A stretch of DNA of 64,000 nt from Prauserella shujinwangii (lineage in GTDB: Bacteria > Actinomycetota > Actinomycetes > Mycobacteriales > Pseudonocardiaceae), in the NCBI RefSeq assembly GCF_003001955.1, contig NZ_PVNH01000013.1, forward strand, positions 62,001 through 126,000, given 5' to 3'. The notes under the pieces were generated by a model. That model was not told where the DNA came from. It was given only the letters and a program-made list of their open reading frames with translations, and did no database searches. The first letter of the stretch is position 1, and the number at the start of each line of letters is the position of its first letter. This document shows, piece after piece, positions 53,874 to 63,576 of the stretch. The position numbers were made by a program, and so were the translations under genes.

Positions 53874-55456
53874 GACGCGGGGGTGCGGTTGCGGCGGATG
53901 GTGTGCACCACGAACAGGGTGATGGCGAGTGCCGCCAGCGCACCACCTGCACCGGCCAGGGCCACGATCATCGGGGTCCAGTCGCGGTTGTTCGCCGGCG
54001 GCATGTCCGACGGCAGCGCCACCGCGCTCGCCGGGGCGATGCCCTCCTCCTCGGGGACGGTCGCCGTGAGCGCCGCCATCGGGTCGATCACGCCGTGTCC
54101 CACGAAGTTGTCCCGGCCGCCCGGCGCTGCCGGATGCTGGGCCGTGCTCGTGATCCGGTTCATCACTTCGCGGGCAGAAAGCTCCGGGAACTTCGCCCTA
54201 ACCAGGGCCGCCAGACCCGACACATAGGGCGCCGCGAAGCTGGTGCCCTGGATGAACTGCTGCTGGCCGTTCTCGATCGTCATGTTGGCCAGACGGTCCG
54301 AGCCCACCGCCGGGTCGAGCGAGATGATGTCCGTGCCCGGCGCCGCCACGCTCACCCACGGCCCGTGCACGCTGAAGTCCGCGACACTGCCCGTGGCGTC
54401 GATCGCCGCCACCGAGAGCACGTCGTCGGCGAACCAGGGCGGCGTCACGATCGTGTTCGGCTTGTCCGGATCGCCCGTGTTCTGCTTGCAGCTCTCGGTC
54501 GTGTTGCCCGCCGCCGACACCACGACGACGTCCCGCTCCTCCACCGCGTACCGCACGGCAGCCTGCAGCGCCTGCTCCCCGGACCCGATGCTGCCGTTCG
54601 CCTGCCTGCAGTTGTTGATCGAGATGTTCATGACCTGAACGCCACGGTTCGCGGCGTTCACCACCGCCTGCGCCAGCGTGTCCAGGTTGCCCGCCGAACC
54701 CTCCTGGTCCTGCGTCCGGCCCTCCCCGCCCTGCGCCGGCCCGGTCTCCCCGCCGGACGGGCCACGCAGCGCGTTCGGCTGGTCGCCGCCACCGTTCTCG
54801 CCCGACCTGCCGTCGCCGCCCGAGTCGCCGCCGCTCTGGTCACCCCCGGTGGGCGCGGACGGCGAGTCGTCCGGCTTGTAGTTCTGGCTGGACTGCCGGA
54901 TCGACACGATGTTCGCGTCCGGCGCGACCCCCTCGAAGCCGATGTGCTCCGGGGTGTCCGCCGCGATGATGCCCGCGACCTCGGTGCCGTGGCCGTCGCA
55001 GTCCTCGAGACCGGGACCGGCCGGCGTCGCCTTCACGTAGTCGCCGCCACCGCTCACCCGGCCCTCGAAGTACGGATGCGTCGCGGTGACCCCGGTGTCG
55101 ATCACGGCCACCTCGATGCCGCCGCCCACCGAGCCGGTGGTGTTGCGCATCAACCGGTGCACCTCGTCCAGCCGGAGGTACAGCTGCCCCCACGGCTTCT
55201 GCTGCAGGCTGATGTTCCGGCTGAGATCACGCTGCACGCACTCGGTGTGCTTGACGTAGTTCTCGTTCGGGGAGCCCGTGTCCTGCGGCGGCGCGACCGC
55301 CACCGGAGGCGGCGTCGCGTAGTAGCCGCCGTCGTCCTCCTCCTGCGCCCCGGCCGGCAGCGGCGCCACCCCCGGCGCGAGCAGGCCGAAGGCGCCCGCC
55401 AGCAGGCCCGCCGCGATCCTGCGCGCCGGGCTCGCGGTCACCACGCGCCCGCTCAT
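53858..55456 (-). CDS. mycP: Type VII secretion-associated serine protease mycosin
   Basis: Membrane-anchored subtilisin-like protease of ESX systems, 532 aa. It has a signal peptide (about 1-38), a subtilase domain with the triad Asp120 (AVIDTG), His156 (DGHGTEVAG) and Ser406 (GTSFAAP), oxyanion Asn318, and a C-terminal transmembrane helix (about 496-519). An acidic Gly-rich loop (about 195-255) interrupts the domain, longer than needed for the fold. ATG 55456 overlaps the eccD stop (ATGA). The last residues and stop come from palindrome copy 18. Confidence 0.94.
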   Translation of the reverse strand: MSGRVVTASPARRIAAGLLAGAFGLLAPGVAPLPAGAQEEDDGGYYATPPPVAVAPPQDTGSPNENYVKHTECVQRDLSRNISLQQKPWGQLYLRLDEVHRLMRNTTGSVGGGIEVAVIDTGVTATHPYFEGRVSGGGDYVKATPAGPGLEDCDGHGTEVAGIIAADTPEHIGFEGVAPDANIVSIRQSSQNYKPDDSPSAPTGGDQSGGDSGGDGRSGENGGGDQPNALRGPSGGETGPAQGGEGRTQDQEGSAGNLDTLAQAVVNAANRGVQVMNISINNCRQANGSIGSGEQALQAAVRYAVEERDVVVVSAAGNTTESCKQNTGDPDKPNTIVTPPWFADDVLSVAAIDATGSVADFSVHGPWVSVAAPGTDIISLDPAVGSDRLANMTIENGQQQFIQGTSFAAPYVSGLAALVRAKFPELSAREVMNRITSTAQHPAAPGGRDNFVGHGVIDPMAALTATVPEEEGIAPASAVALPSDMPPANNRDWTPMIVALAGAGGALAALAITLFVVHTIRRNRTPASRSAR

Positions 55457-56847
55457 GACAGGTCGAGGTGCCGCAGCGTCGAGTACAGCCCCATGACCGC
55501 CAGCGCGAGCGGCAGCACCGTCGCGATGCAGATCGCCTCGATGATCTCCACCGTGCGCCGCATCGGTGGCGAGAACCGCTGGTTCGGGAAGATGACACCG
55601 ACCACCAGCGCACCGGCGCCGACCAGCACGAGCGCACCGAACACCCAGATCACGCGGTCCAGCGGCCCGGCCGTCCACATCCAGCCGAGCAGGATCCCGC
55701 CCGCCGACACCATCCCCGTGGTCAGCAACGCCACCGCCTGGCCGCCGTTGGCGTAGGTCCGGGCCCGCAGCAACAGCACCAGGGTGGCGATCGCCGCGGT
55801 CAGCACGCCGAAGATGCCCGGCGCGGTGGCCGTGATGATCGCGGCCACCGCCGTCACCGCGCCGCACCCGATCAGCAGGCCCGTCATGTAGTTGTGCGCG
55901 ACGCTGGTCCGCCGTTCGATCGACGCGTAGTCGGGGAAGCCGGAGTCCTCCTTGAGTTCCTCCGCCGTGCCCGGCACGTTCGGCAGCGGCAGCTTCGCCA
56001 GCCAGATCGTCGCCCTCGGCAGCATCGAGATGCCGGCGAGCGCGGCCGCGGCCGTGCCCGCCGCGATCCCCGGGGCAGGGTGTGCGATCAACGTCGCCAC
56101 CAGGAACGCCAGCAGACCGAACACGCCCGCCGTCGCCGCCGCGATGAACGTCGTGATGCCCGCGCCGATCAGCAGGATGCAGGCGGCGGCGACCACCACC
56201 ACCAGCGAGCTCGCCAGCAGGAGGTTCGCGCGCACCGACACGCCGGGCACGATGTGGAAGCCACTCACGAACGCCAGCGGCAGCCCGCCCGCCGCCGCGA
56301 TCAGCACCCCGGTGGCCTCCGCCTGGTACGCCTTCGCCAGCGTCGCCCCCAGCGCCACGCAGGCGATCGCGGCGACACCGGCGGTGATCGCCACGACCAG
56401 CCCGTCGCCGCCGAACAGCGGCCCGCCGAAGAACAGCGCCAGCGCCGCCGAGAACAGCGCCAGCCCGCCCGCGAGGTGACCGATCCGCTGCGCGGTCTCC
56501 TTCGTCCACGGCCGGAAGCTGTCGGGCTCCGCCTCCGCGATGGCGTCCACCACGTCGTCGTACAGCGGCGGCGGTGGGTTCTCGTTTCGCCTGCGCAACT
56601 GCAGCAACTCGCCATCGACGATCCCGAGCGACGCGAGCGTGCGGCTGGGGTCGAGCGGCGCGTCGCCGAGCTTGGCCAGCGCCCAGCCCCCGTGGCGGGC
56701 GCCGCCGTCGGGGGTGACCTCCTTGGCCATCTCCAACAGCATCGGCAGCAGGTCCGCCACCGCCACGTCCGCCGGCAGCGCGACATCGATGCGGGTGCGC
56801 GGTGCCACGACCGTGACCCTGCTGAAGACCGTCGTGCCCGTTGCCAC
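55453..56847 (-). CDS. eccD: Type VII secretion protein EccD
   Basis: Polytopic channel-region component of ESX, 464 aa from GTG 56847. It has a ubiquitin-like N-terminal domain (about 8-88, SRVTVVAPRTRIDVALPADVAVADLLP) and then about eleven transmembrane helices. It is the first gene of a two-gene minus-strand unit with mycP. Between them the stop and start overlap, which favours balanced expression. Confidence 0.94.
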   Translation of the reverse strand: MATGTTVFSRVTVVAPRTRIDVALPADVAVADLLPMLLEMAKEVTPDGGARHGGWALAKLGDAPLDPSRTLASLGIVDGELLQLRRRNENPPPPLYDDVVDAIAEAEPDSFRPWTKETAQRIGHLAGGLALFSAALALFFGGPLFGGDGLVVAITAGVAAIACVALGATLAKAYQAEATGVLIAAAGGLPLAFVSGFHIVPGVSVRANLLLASSLVVVVAAACILLIGAGITTFIAAATAGVFGLLAFLVATLIAHPAPGIAAGTAAAALAGISMLPRATIWLAKLPLPNVPGTAEELKEDSGFPDYASIERRTSVAHNYMTGLLIGCGAVTAVAAIITATAPGIFGVLTAAIATLVLLLRARTYANGGQAVALLTTGMVSAGGILLGWMWTAGPLDRVIWVFGALVLVGAGALVVGVIFPNQRFSPPMRRTVEIIEAICIATVLPLALAVMGLYSTLRHLDLS

Positions 56848-57124
56848 CTGTTCCGCCCCCTAGCTGGAGAGAATGCCCGCAGGAACTTACCTTCTCGGGT
56901 GAGATCCCCGGACGAGGACCGGCAACCTCGGCGAACCGGCCCACAGTGTCGTCGTGCCGCCCTAGTATTAGCGCACCCGGGCAGTACGTGGGGTCACTTC
57001 GGGTGAATGCACCGGGTCGAGCGGTCGGCCACGGCGACGCCCGTGTGCGGCCTGCGGTTCGCTACCGTGTGCGGCGGCCGTGCACCCACTGGCCGCCGTC
57101 GCCGAGTTGAAGAGGGGTCTTTCG
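56848..57124. promoter_or_regulatory. Divergent control region of eccD and eccC
   Basis: 277 bp. The AT-rich patch CTAGTATTA (56962-56970) in otherwise GC-rich DNA gives -10-like elements on both strands (TAGTAT plus, TAATAC minus). The eccC ribosome binding site is GAGGGG (57112-57117). No gene is seen. Confidence 0.4.
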
Positions 57125-60100
57125 GTGAGCACGCTGCAGTTCAAGCGGTTGCCACGGCTTGCTGCTCCCCGTCCTCCGGGCGGCGAGGTCCACCTCGAGC
57201 CGCCGCCCGAGGTGCCGAGGACGATCCCCGGCAACATCCTGATGAAGCTGCTGCCGGTCGTCATGGTCGTCGCCATGATCGGCATGATCGTCTTCATGTT
57301 CACGGCGGGCGGTGCGCTGGGCCGCAGCCCGTTCTTCCTGATGATGCCCCTGTTCATGATGATGTCGATGGTCGGCATGTTCTTCCAGGGCGGCCGAGGG
57401 GGCGGGCCGAAGAAGGCCGAGATGAACGAGGACCGCAAGGATTACCTGCGGTACCTCGGCCAGATGCGCGACCGGGCCCGTGAGGCCATGGCCGACCAGC
57501 GCGCGGCGCTCGAGTGGGTGCACCCCGACCCGCAGAGCCTGTGGTCGCTCGCCACCAGCCGCCGCATGTGGGAGCGCAGGCAGAGTGACCAGGACTTCCT
57601 CCACCTGCGCGTCGGCCGCAGCTCGCACCGGCTCGCCACCCGCCTCGTGCCGCCGCAGACCGGCCCGGTCGACGAGCTCGAGCCCATCGCCACCCTGGCG
57701 CTGCGCCGCTTCGTGCGCGCTCACTCCATCGTGCCCGACCTGCCCACCCAGATCACGCTGCGCGGGTTCGCCGCCGTGGGCATGCAGGGTGACCCGGAGC
57801 TCACCCGCGGCCTGACCCGCGCCATGCTCGCCCAGCTCGTCACCTTCCACAGCCCCGACGACGTGCTCGTCGCCGTGGCCACCGCGGGGCGGGCGAAGGA
57901 ACAGTGGGAGTGGGCCAAGTGGCTGCCCCACGTGCAGCACCCCACGCTGTCCGACGGCATCGGGCAGATGCGGATGATGGCGGGCTCGCTCGCGCAGATC
58001 GAGGCGTGGCTGGACGACGAGCTGCGCGACCGGCAGCGGTTCTCCCGCAACGCCACGCCCGCGCCCGACCAGCCGCACGTCGTGATCGTCATCGACGACG
58101 CCGAGGTCACCGGCGAGGAACAGATCCTGCTGGAGGAGGGCCTGGTCGGGGTCACCCTGATCGACCTCTCGGACTCGCTCGGCAACCTGCCCGCCCGCCG
58201 CGGCCTGCGGCTCGTGGTCGAGGACGAGCGGCTCGGCGCCCGCAGCGCGGGCGGTGTCGAGTGGTTCGGCAAGCCCGACCGGCTGAGCGTCGTCGAGACC
58301 GAAGCGCTGGCCCGGAAGATCGCGCCGTACCGGGTCGGTTCCGCGGCCGCCGACGACAGCGAGGAGCAGCCGCTGCTGTCCAACCCCTCGCTGCTGGAAC
58401 TGCTCGGCATCCCCGGCGACCCGATGACGTTCGACGTGCAGCAGGCGTGGCGCCCGCGGCCGATCCGCGACCGCTACCGGGTGCCGTTCGGGGTCGGCGA
58501 GTACGGCCAGCCGGTCGAGCTGGACATCAAGGAAGCGGCGATGGAGGGCATGGGCCCGCACGGGCTGTGCATCGGCGCCACCGGTTCCGGCAAGTCGGAG
58601 TTCCTCCGCACGCTCGTGCTGGGCATGCTGGCCACGCACTCGTCGACCGCGCTCAACTTCGTGCTCGTCGACTTCAAGGGCGGCGCGACGTTCCTCGGCC
58701 TGGACAAGGCCCCGCACGTGTCCGCCGTGATCACCAACCTGGCCGACGAGGTCACGCTGGTCGACCGCATGAAGGACGCGCTGGCCGGTGAGATGAACCG
58801 GCGGCAGGAGGCGCTGAAGAACGGCGGCAACTTCAAGAACGTCTGGGAGTACGAGAAGGCCAGGGAGAACGGCGCGGACCTCGACCCGCTGCCCGCGCTG
58901 TTCATCGTGGTCGACGAGTTCTCCGAGCTGCTGTCGGCCAAGCCGGACTTCATCGACCTGTTCGTCGCGATCGGACGGCTGGGCCGCTCGCTGCAGATGC
59001 ACATGCTGCTGGCCTCGCAGCGTCTGGAGGAGGGCAAGCTGCGGGGCCTGGACTCGCATCTGTCCTATCGCATCGGTCTGAAGACGTTCTCCGCGGCGGA
59101 GTCGCGGGCGGCGATCGGCGTGCCGGACGCCTTCGAACTGCCCTCGGTACCCGGTGGCGGGTATCTCAAGTACGACACCTCCACCCTGGTGCGGTTCAAG
59201 GCCTCGTACGTGTCGGGCCCGTACCGCCCCGCCGGTATCAAGCAGGCCGCGCCCGGTGCCGCGGTGGTCAGGGCCGACAAGCGACCGCAGCTGTTCGTGC
59301 CCGACTTCGTCGAGCTGCCGAAGGAGCCGGAACCCGAGCCCGAGCCGGAACCGCAGCAGCCGCAGCCGCAGTCGGAGGAGGCCGTCGAGCCGAGCGAGCT
59401 CGACGTGATCGTGTCGCGGCTGGTGGGTCAGGGCCCGCCCGCGCACGAGGTGTGGCTGCCGCCGCTGCGGGAGCCGAACTCGCTCGACACGCTGCTGCCG
59501 AACCTGAACCCGACCGAGGAGCGCGGGCTCTCGCCGGTGGGTTTCTTCGGCAACGGGCGGCTGCAGGTGCCACTGGGCATCGTGGACCGGCCGTACGAGC
59601 AGCGGCGCGATCCACTGTGGGCGGACTTCTCCGGCGGCGCGGGCCACGGCGCGATCGTCGGCGGCCCGCAGTCGGGCAAGTCCACCATGCTGCGGACACT
59701 GATCATGTCGATGGCGCTGACCCACACCCCGGAGGAGGCGCAGTTCTACTGCGTCGACCTCGGCGGTGGCACGCTCGCCGCGCTCGACGGGCTGCCGCAC
59801 GTCGGCGGTGTCGCGGTGGCGCGGCGGGAGCCCGACAAGGCCCGCCGGATCGTGGCCGAGATGCTCACGCTGGCCAACGAACGGGAGTCGCGGTTCGGCG
59901 CGATGGGCATCGACTCGATGAACGACTTCCGCAACCGCAAGCGGCGCGGGGAGATCACCGCCGAGCAGGACCCGTTCGGCGACGCGTTCCTCATCGTGGA
60001 CGGCTGGCGTGCGTTGCGGGACGACTTCGACGAGCTCGAACCCCAGATCACCAAGCTGGCCGTGCAGGGCCTCACCTACGGCGTGCACGTGATCATCTCG

Positions 60101-61138
60101 TCGAACCGGTGGGCGGACATCCGGCCGGCGATCAAGGACATGCTGGGTACCCGCTTCGAGCTGCGGCTCGGTGATCCCAGCGAGTCCGACATCGACCGCA
60201 GGGTCGCGGTCAACGTGCCGCCTGGACGTCCCGGCCGCGGCCTGACGAGGGACAAGCTGCACTTCCTCACCGGGCTGCCGCGCATCGACGGCTCCAGCAG
60301 CGACGAGGACCTCGGCGCCGGAGTGGCCGACGCGGTGGCCCGCATCACCTCGGCCTGGAAGGGCCGCCCCGCGCCCCAGGTGCGGCTGCTGCCCGACGTA
60401 CTGCCCTACGAGGAACTGCTCGAACTGGACAGGCACCGCGACAGCAGGCTCGTTCCCATCGGCGTCAACGAGGACGAGCTGGCGCCGGTCTACCTCGACT
60501 TCGACGCCGAGCCGCACTTCCTGTGCTACGCCGACGGCGAGTCGGGCAAGACCAACCTGCTGCGGCAGATCGCGCGCGGCATCACCGAGCGCTACACCAA
60601 GAAGGAAGCGGTCATCATCCTCGTCGACTACCGGCGCACCATGCTCGGCTTCATCGAGGGTGACCAGCTGCTGGGCTACGCGGTCTCGGCGAACCAGCTC
60701 GAGGGCATGGTCAAGGACGTCGCCGGGTCCATGGCCAAACGGCTGCCCGGTCCGGACGTGACGCCGCAGCAGCTCAAGGACCGCTCGTGGTGGAACGGCC
60801 CCGAGCTGTTCATGATCGTGGACGACTACGACCTGGTCGCGACGTCCACGAGCAACCCGCTGCGGCCGCTGTCGGAGTACCTGGCCCAGGCCAAGGACGT
60901 CGGCCTGCACATGGTGGTCGCGCGCCGCACCGGTGGCGCCGCCCGCACCGGCATGGACCCGATCATCGGCAAGCTCAAGGAGATCGCCGCGCCCGGCATC
61001 GTCATGAACGGGTCCAAGGACGAAGGTCAGCTGCTGGGCAACGTCAAGGCGGGGCCGATGCCACCCGGTCGCGGGGTCTTCGTCAGCCGCAAGGCGGGCA
61101 AGCAACTCATGCACGTGTCGTGGATCCAGCCGGAGTGA
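57125..61138 (+). CDS. eccC: Type VII secretion ATPase EccC (EccCa-EccCb fused)
   Basis: FtsK/SpoIIIE-type motor that recognises and drives ESX substrates, 1337 aa from GTG 57125 (the conserved STLQFKRLPRLAAPRPPGG start). Two membrane helices lie at about 40-61 and 70-88. Three ATPase domains carry P-loops GATGSGKS (484-491), GGPQSGKS (846-853) and ADGESGKT (1136-1143; Ala replaces the first Gly). A Glu-Pro repeat linker (EPEPEPEPEP, about 735-745) joins domains one and two. It is a single chain, as in ESX-4 rather than the split form of ESX-1. Confidence 0.96.
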   Translation: MSTLQFKRLPRLAAPRPPGGEVHLEPPPEVPRTIPGNILMKLLPVVMVVAMIGMIVFMFTAGGALGRSPFFLMMPLFMMMSMVGMFFQGGRGGGPKKAEMNEDRKDYLRYLGQMRDRAREAMADQRAALEWVHPDPQSLWSLATSRRMWERRQSDQDFLHLRVGRSSHRLATRLVPPQTGPVDELEPIATLALRRFVRAHSIVPDLPTQITLRGFAAVGMQGDPELTRGLTRAMLAQLVTFHSPDDVLVAVATAGRAKEQWEWAKWLPHVQHPTLSDGIGQMRMMAGSLAQIEAWLDDELRDRQRFSRNATPAPDQPHVVIVIDDAEVTGEEQILLEEGLVGVTLIDLSDSLGNLPARRGLRLVVEDERLGARSAGGVEWFGKPDRLSVVETEALARKIAPYRVGSAAADDSEEQPLLSNPSLLELLGIPGDPMTFDVQQAWRPRPIRDRYRVPFGVGEYGQPVELDIKEAAMEGMGPHGLCIGATGSGKSEFLRTLVLGMLATHSSTALNFVLVDFKGGATFLGLDKAPHVSAVITNLADEVTLVDRMKDALAGEMNRRQEALKNGGNFKNVWEYEKARENGADLDPLPALFIVVDEFSELLSAKPDFIDLFVAIGRLGRSLQMHMLLASQRLEEGKLRGLDSHLSYRIGLKTFSAAESRAAIGVPDAFELPSVPGGGYLKYDTSTLVRFKASYVSGPYRPAGIKQAAPGAAVVRADKRPQLFVPDFVELPKEPEPEPEPEPQQPQPQSEEAVEPSELDVIVSRLVGQGPPAHEVWLPPLREPNSLDTLLPNLNPTEERGLSPVGFFGNGRLQVPLGIVDRPYEQRRDPLWADFSGGAGHGAIVGGPQSGKSTMLRTLIMSMALTHTPEEAQFYCVDLGGGTLAALDGLPHVGGVAVARREPDKARRIVAEMLTLANERESRFGAMGIDSMNDFRNRKRRGEITAEQDPFGDAFLIVDGWRALRDDFDELEPQITKLAVQGLTYGVHVIISSNRWADIRPAIKDMLGTRFELRLGDPSESDIDRRVAVNVPPGRPGRGLTRDKLHFLTGLPRIDGSSSDEDLGAGVADAVARITSAWKGRPAPQVRLLPDVLPYEELLELDRHRDSRLVPIGVNEDELAPVYLDFDAEPHFLCYADGESGKTNLLRQIARGITERYTKKEAVIILVDYRRTMLGFIEGDQLLGYAVSANQLEGMVKDVAGSMAKRLPGPDVTPQQLKDRSWWNGPELFMIVDDYDLVATSTSNPLRPLSEYLAQAKDVGLHMVVARRTGGAARTGMDPIIGKLKEIAAPGIVMNGSKDEGQLLGNVKAGPMPPGRGVFVSRKAGKQLMHVSWIQPE

Positions 61139-61207
61139 GCCAGCCGCTCCACTGTCGGGGTGGTCTGACACAGTGCTGCGTGGATCGATGACTGCTGGGA
61201 GCGGCTG

Positions 61208-63091
61208 GTGACCTTACGGGTGGCGGTGGACTTCGGGACATCGAGCACCTGTGTGGTCGCGTCGGTGAACGGTCGTGAACCTCAGGTCGTCGTGGTGGAC
61301 GGCCAGCCGCTGCTGCCGTCCGCCGTGTACGCGGCGCCGGACGGCACCCTGTTCGTCGGGCAGGAGGCGGAGCGGCAGGCCGCGGTCGACCCCTCGCGCT
61401 ACGAGCCGAACCCGAAGCGCAGGATCGACGAGGGCGAGTTGCTGCTCGGCGACAGCGTGCTGCGCGTGGTCGACGTGGTGCACGCCGTGCTGCGGCGCGC
61501 GGTGGCCGAGGCGCGCAGGCTCGCGGCGGGTGCGGAGGTCGACCTGCTGGTGCTGACGCATCCGGCGGACTGGGGCGCGGTGCGTACCCGGCTGCTGCGC
61601 CAGGCCGCCGGGCAGCTGGCGCGCGAGGTGGCGCTGGTGCCCGAGCCGGTCGCGGCGGCGGTGTTCCATGCGGCGACGTTCGCGCCGACGGACGTGAGCC
61701 AGGAGCGCACGGTCGAGTTCAGCGGCAAGCCGGGGGACACGCTCGCGGTGCTGGACCTCGGTGGCGGCACGATCGACGTGAGCGTCGTGCGGCGCACGGC
61801 GGAGCGGGGGCGTCGGGGCGGCTTCGAGGTGCTGGCCACGCGCGGGGACCCGGGGTTCGGCGGCGCCGACATCGACCAGGCGCTGCTGGAGCACGTCGGG
61901 TCGCTGGTGTCGGCGGCGGATCAGGACGCGTGGGACCAGCTGGTGCAGGGCAGGGAGCTGACCGACCGGCGGCGCAGGCGCGTGCTGCGTCAGGACGTGC
62001 GCGGGGCGAAGGAGACGCTGTCCCGGCACGCCTACACGGATGTGCCGATGCCGCCGCCGTTCGCGGACGCGCACGTCACCAGGGAGGACCTGGAACGGCT
62101 GATCGCGGCGCCGCTGGGCCGGGCGGTGGAGCTGACGAGCGCGACGATCGAGGCGGCCGGGCTGCGGCCGAGGCAGTTGACGGCGATCTTCCTGGTGGGC
62201 GGGTCGAGCCGGATCCCGATGGTGTCGCGGCTGGTGCACGAGCGCACCGGGGTGGTGCCGACCACGCTCGACCAGCCGGAAACGGTCGTGGCCCGCGGGG
62301 CCCTCCGCGCGGTGCAACTGGTGGCCGGCCGCCCGGCCGCCCGCCCCGGCCCGCCCCCGACGGCGCATTTAGCGGGCAGAATGCGACCGGCGGGGGACCA
62401 GCGGACGGAGGTCGTCGGCAGGCCCGGGTATCCCGGCCGCCCCGCACCCGGGCCGCACCGGCCCGACCTCGGGCACCGGGCGCCGCCGCCCGGTCCCGCG
62501 AGCCAGCAGACGGTCACCATCGCCAAGCCCGCGGCGCCCGCCGCGACCGGCGGGCGCCGGAAGCTGTTCTGGTGGGGTGGCGGTGCGGTGGTGCTGGTGG
62601 CGGCGCTGGTGACCACGTTGCTGGTCGTGCTCAACGGTGGCTCCGAGCAGCCGGAGGGGCGGACGTTCGCCCAGTACGCCTACAAGTTCGTCGCCCCCTC
62701 CGACTGGACCCAGACCGGGGACAACGTGGCCGCCCGGCAGGTGGTGGTGAAGCCCGCCGACGCGCAGCAGCCCACCGACGACGACCTGGTGGTGGTGCAG
62801 GAGTTCGTCCTGTCCTACGACGGCGGCGTCCAACGGGACCGGCTCGTCGACGAACTCCGCGGGCAGATCGCTGCCCTGCCGGACCGGTTCCGCGACTTCT
62901 CCGCGGATTTCGCGTACGCGGGCAGGCGCGTCATCCACTACGTCGAGACGAAGGCCACCGCCACCGTCCACTGGTATGTGCTCGCGCACCGCACCGCGCA
63001 GGTCAGCGTGGGCTGCCAGGAGGCGGAGGTGCCCGCCCGGGTGCGGGCCGCGTGTGAGCAGATCGTCCGCACGCTCGAGTTCACGAACTGA
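61208..63091 (+). CDS. Hsp70/actin-fold ESX-associated membrane protein (Rv3446c-like)
   Basis: Protein of 627 aa from GTG 61208. The N-terminal 350 residues have the Hsp70/actin ATPase fold: phosphate-1 loop DFGTSST (8-14), phosphate-2 DLGGGT (183-188) and adenosine motif VGGSSRIP (330-337). No Hsp70 peptide-binding domain follows. Instead a Pro-rich linker (about 375-450) leads to one transmembrane helix (about 454-476) and an external domain of 150 residues. This resembles the ESX-4-linked Rv3446c family. Palindrome copy 19 lies in the linker and encodes AGRMRPAG (389-396). Confidence 0.85.
   Translation: MTLRVAVDFGTSSTCVVASVNGREPQVVVVDGQPLLPSAVYAAPDGTLFVGQEAERQAAVDPSRYEPNPKRRIDEGELLLGDSVLRVVDVVHAVLRRAVAEARRLAAGAEVDLLVLTHPADWGAVRTRLLRQAAGQLAREVALVPEPVAAAVFHAATFAPTDVSQERTVEFSGKPGDTLAVLDLGGGTIDVSVVRRTAERGRRGGFEVLATRGDPGFGGADIDQALLEHVGSLVSAADQDAWDQLVQGRELTDRRRRRVLRQDVRGAKETLSRHAYTDVPMPPPFADAHVTREDLERLIAAPLGRAVELTSATIEAAGLRPRQLTAIFLVGGSSRIPMVSRLVHERTGVVPTTLDQPETVVARGALRAVQLVAGRPAARPGPPPTAHLAGRMRPAGDQRTEVVGRPGYPGRPAPGPHRPDLGHRAPPPGPASQQTVTIAKPAAPAATGGRRKLFWWGGGAVVLVAALVTTLLVVLNGGSEQPEGRTFAQYAYKFVAPSDWTQTGDNVAARQVVVKPADAQQPTDDDLVVVQEFVLSYDGGVQRDRLVDELRGQIAALPDRFRDFSADFAYAGRRVIHYVETKATATVHWYVLAHRTAQVSVGCQEAEVPARVRAACEQIVRTLEFTN
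62365..62384. repeat. Palindrome copy 19, inside the Hsp70-like gene
   Basis: GCATTTAGC-GG-GCAGAATGC is read in frame as H-L-A-G-R-M-R in the Pro-rich linker. The TAG in the left arm is out of frame, so the gene stays open. The frame and the encoded AGRMRPAG are the same as in truA. Confidence 0.85.
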
Positions 63092-63576
63092 GCGCGGCGG
63101 ACGACCGGAGGGGAGGCCCGCGCTGTTCGCGGTGGCGCGGGACCCCGCTGGCCCCGCTCCCGCCGGGTGGTGAGTGAAGCCCGAGGCCGCGACCCCGCCG
63201 GGCGCATTCTGCGGGCAGAACGCGCCCGGCGGGGGCCAGGAAGGGGCACCGGTTCGCGCGCGCGAACGAAAGGGTGACGCCCCACCGAGTGAAGAAGACG
63301 AGGACTTTTCGCAAGCGCGAATCGTTCTCGGTGGCGACACGACGCGATGACGTGCCGGGAAACGGTGGGCGAATCGTTGCGACACGGCGATTCCCGCACC
63401 GCTCCGGCACCGCGTCACGACCGGTTCCGGCCGGCTCCGAAGTGGAGCATTCACGCTAGCAACTACTTGCACCCAGGTGGCGACAACGCGGAACCAACCA
63501 TGGCAATGTCTCCGTCGTAGGGCCAGTACGAACGAACGACGTACAGGCGACCCACGAGTGAAGGGGGTAACTCCCG
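63092..63576 (+). other. Intergenic region between the Hsp70-like gene and the WXG100 pair
   Basis: 485 bp without a convincing gene. It contains palindrome copy 20, then a region with two copies of GCGAATCGTT (63317-63326 and 63369-63378, 52 bp apart), the second in an inverted repeat GAATCG/CGATTC (63371-63376 with 63388-63393). The esx promoter should be here, but I cannot define a good -35/-10 pair. Confidence 0.5.
63204..63223. repeat. Palindrome copy 20 with extended arms
   Basis: GCATTCTGC-GG-GCAGAACGC. The flanks extend the dyad to 18 bp per arm (63195-63212 with 63215-63232) with a single mismatch, the longest copy in the window. It is 112 nt after the stop of the Hsp70-like gene. 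Confidence 0.88.

Noticed and set aside
54166-54185. Palindrome-like CACTTCGC-GG-GCAGAAAGC within mycP
   Set aside because: Several arm mismatches, and the bases encode LSAREVMNRI, a plausible conserved subtilase helix, so it is probably coincidence.
53795-55756. Plus-strand frame opposite mycP and the end of eccD
   Set aside because: MycP has its full catalytic triad and EccD its domains on the other strand; this frame is Arg/His/Val-rich shadow sequence.
56870-56884. GAATGCCCGCAGGAAC-like sequence upstream of eccD
   Set aside because: Both arms are degenerate and shortened; similarity to the palindrome family is too weak.
57062-61171. A minus-strand frame of more than 1300 codons opposite eccC
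   Set aside because: Shadow of eccC. EccC has family motifs throughout; the antisense product shows none.
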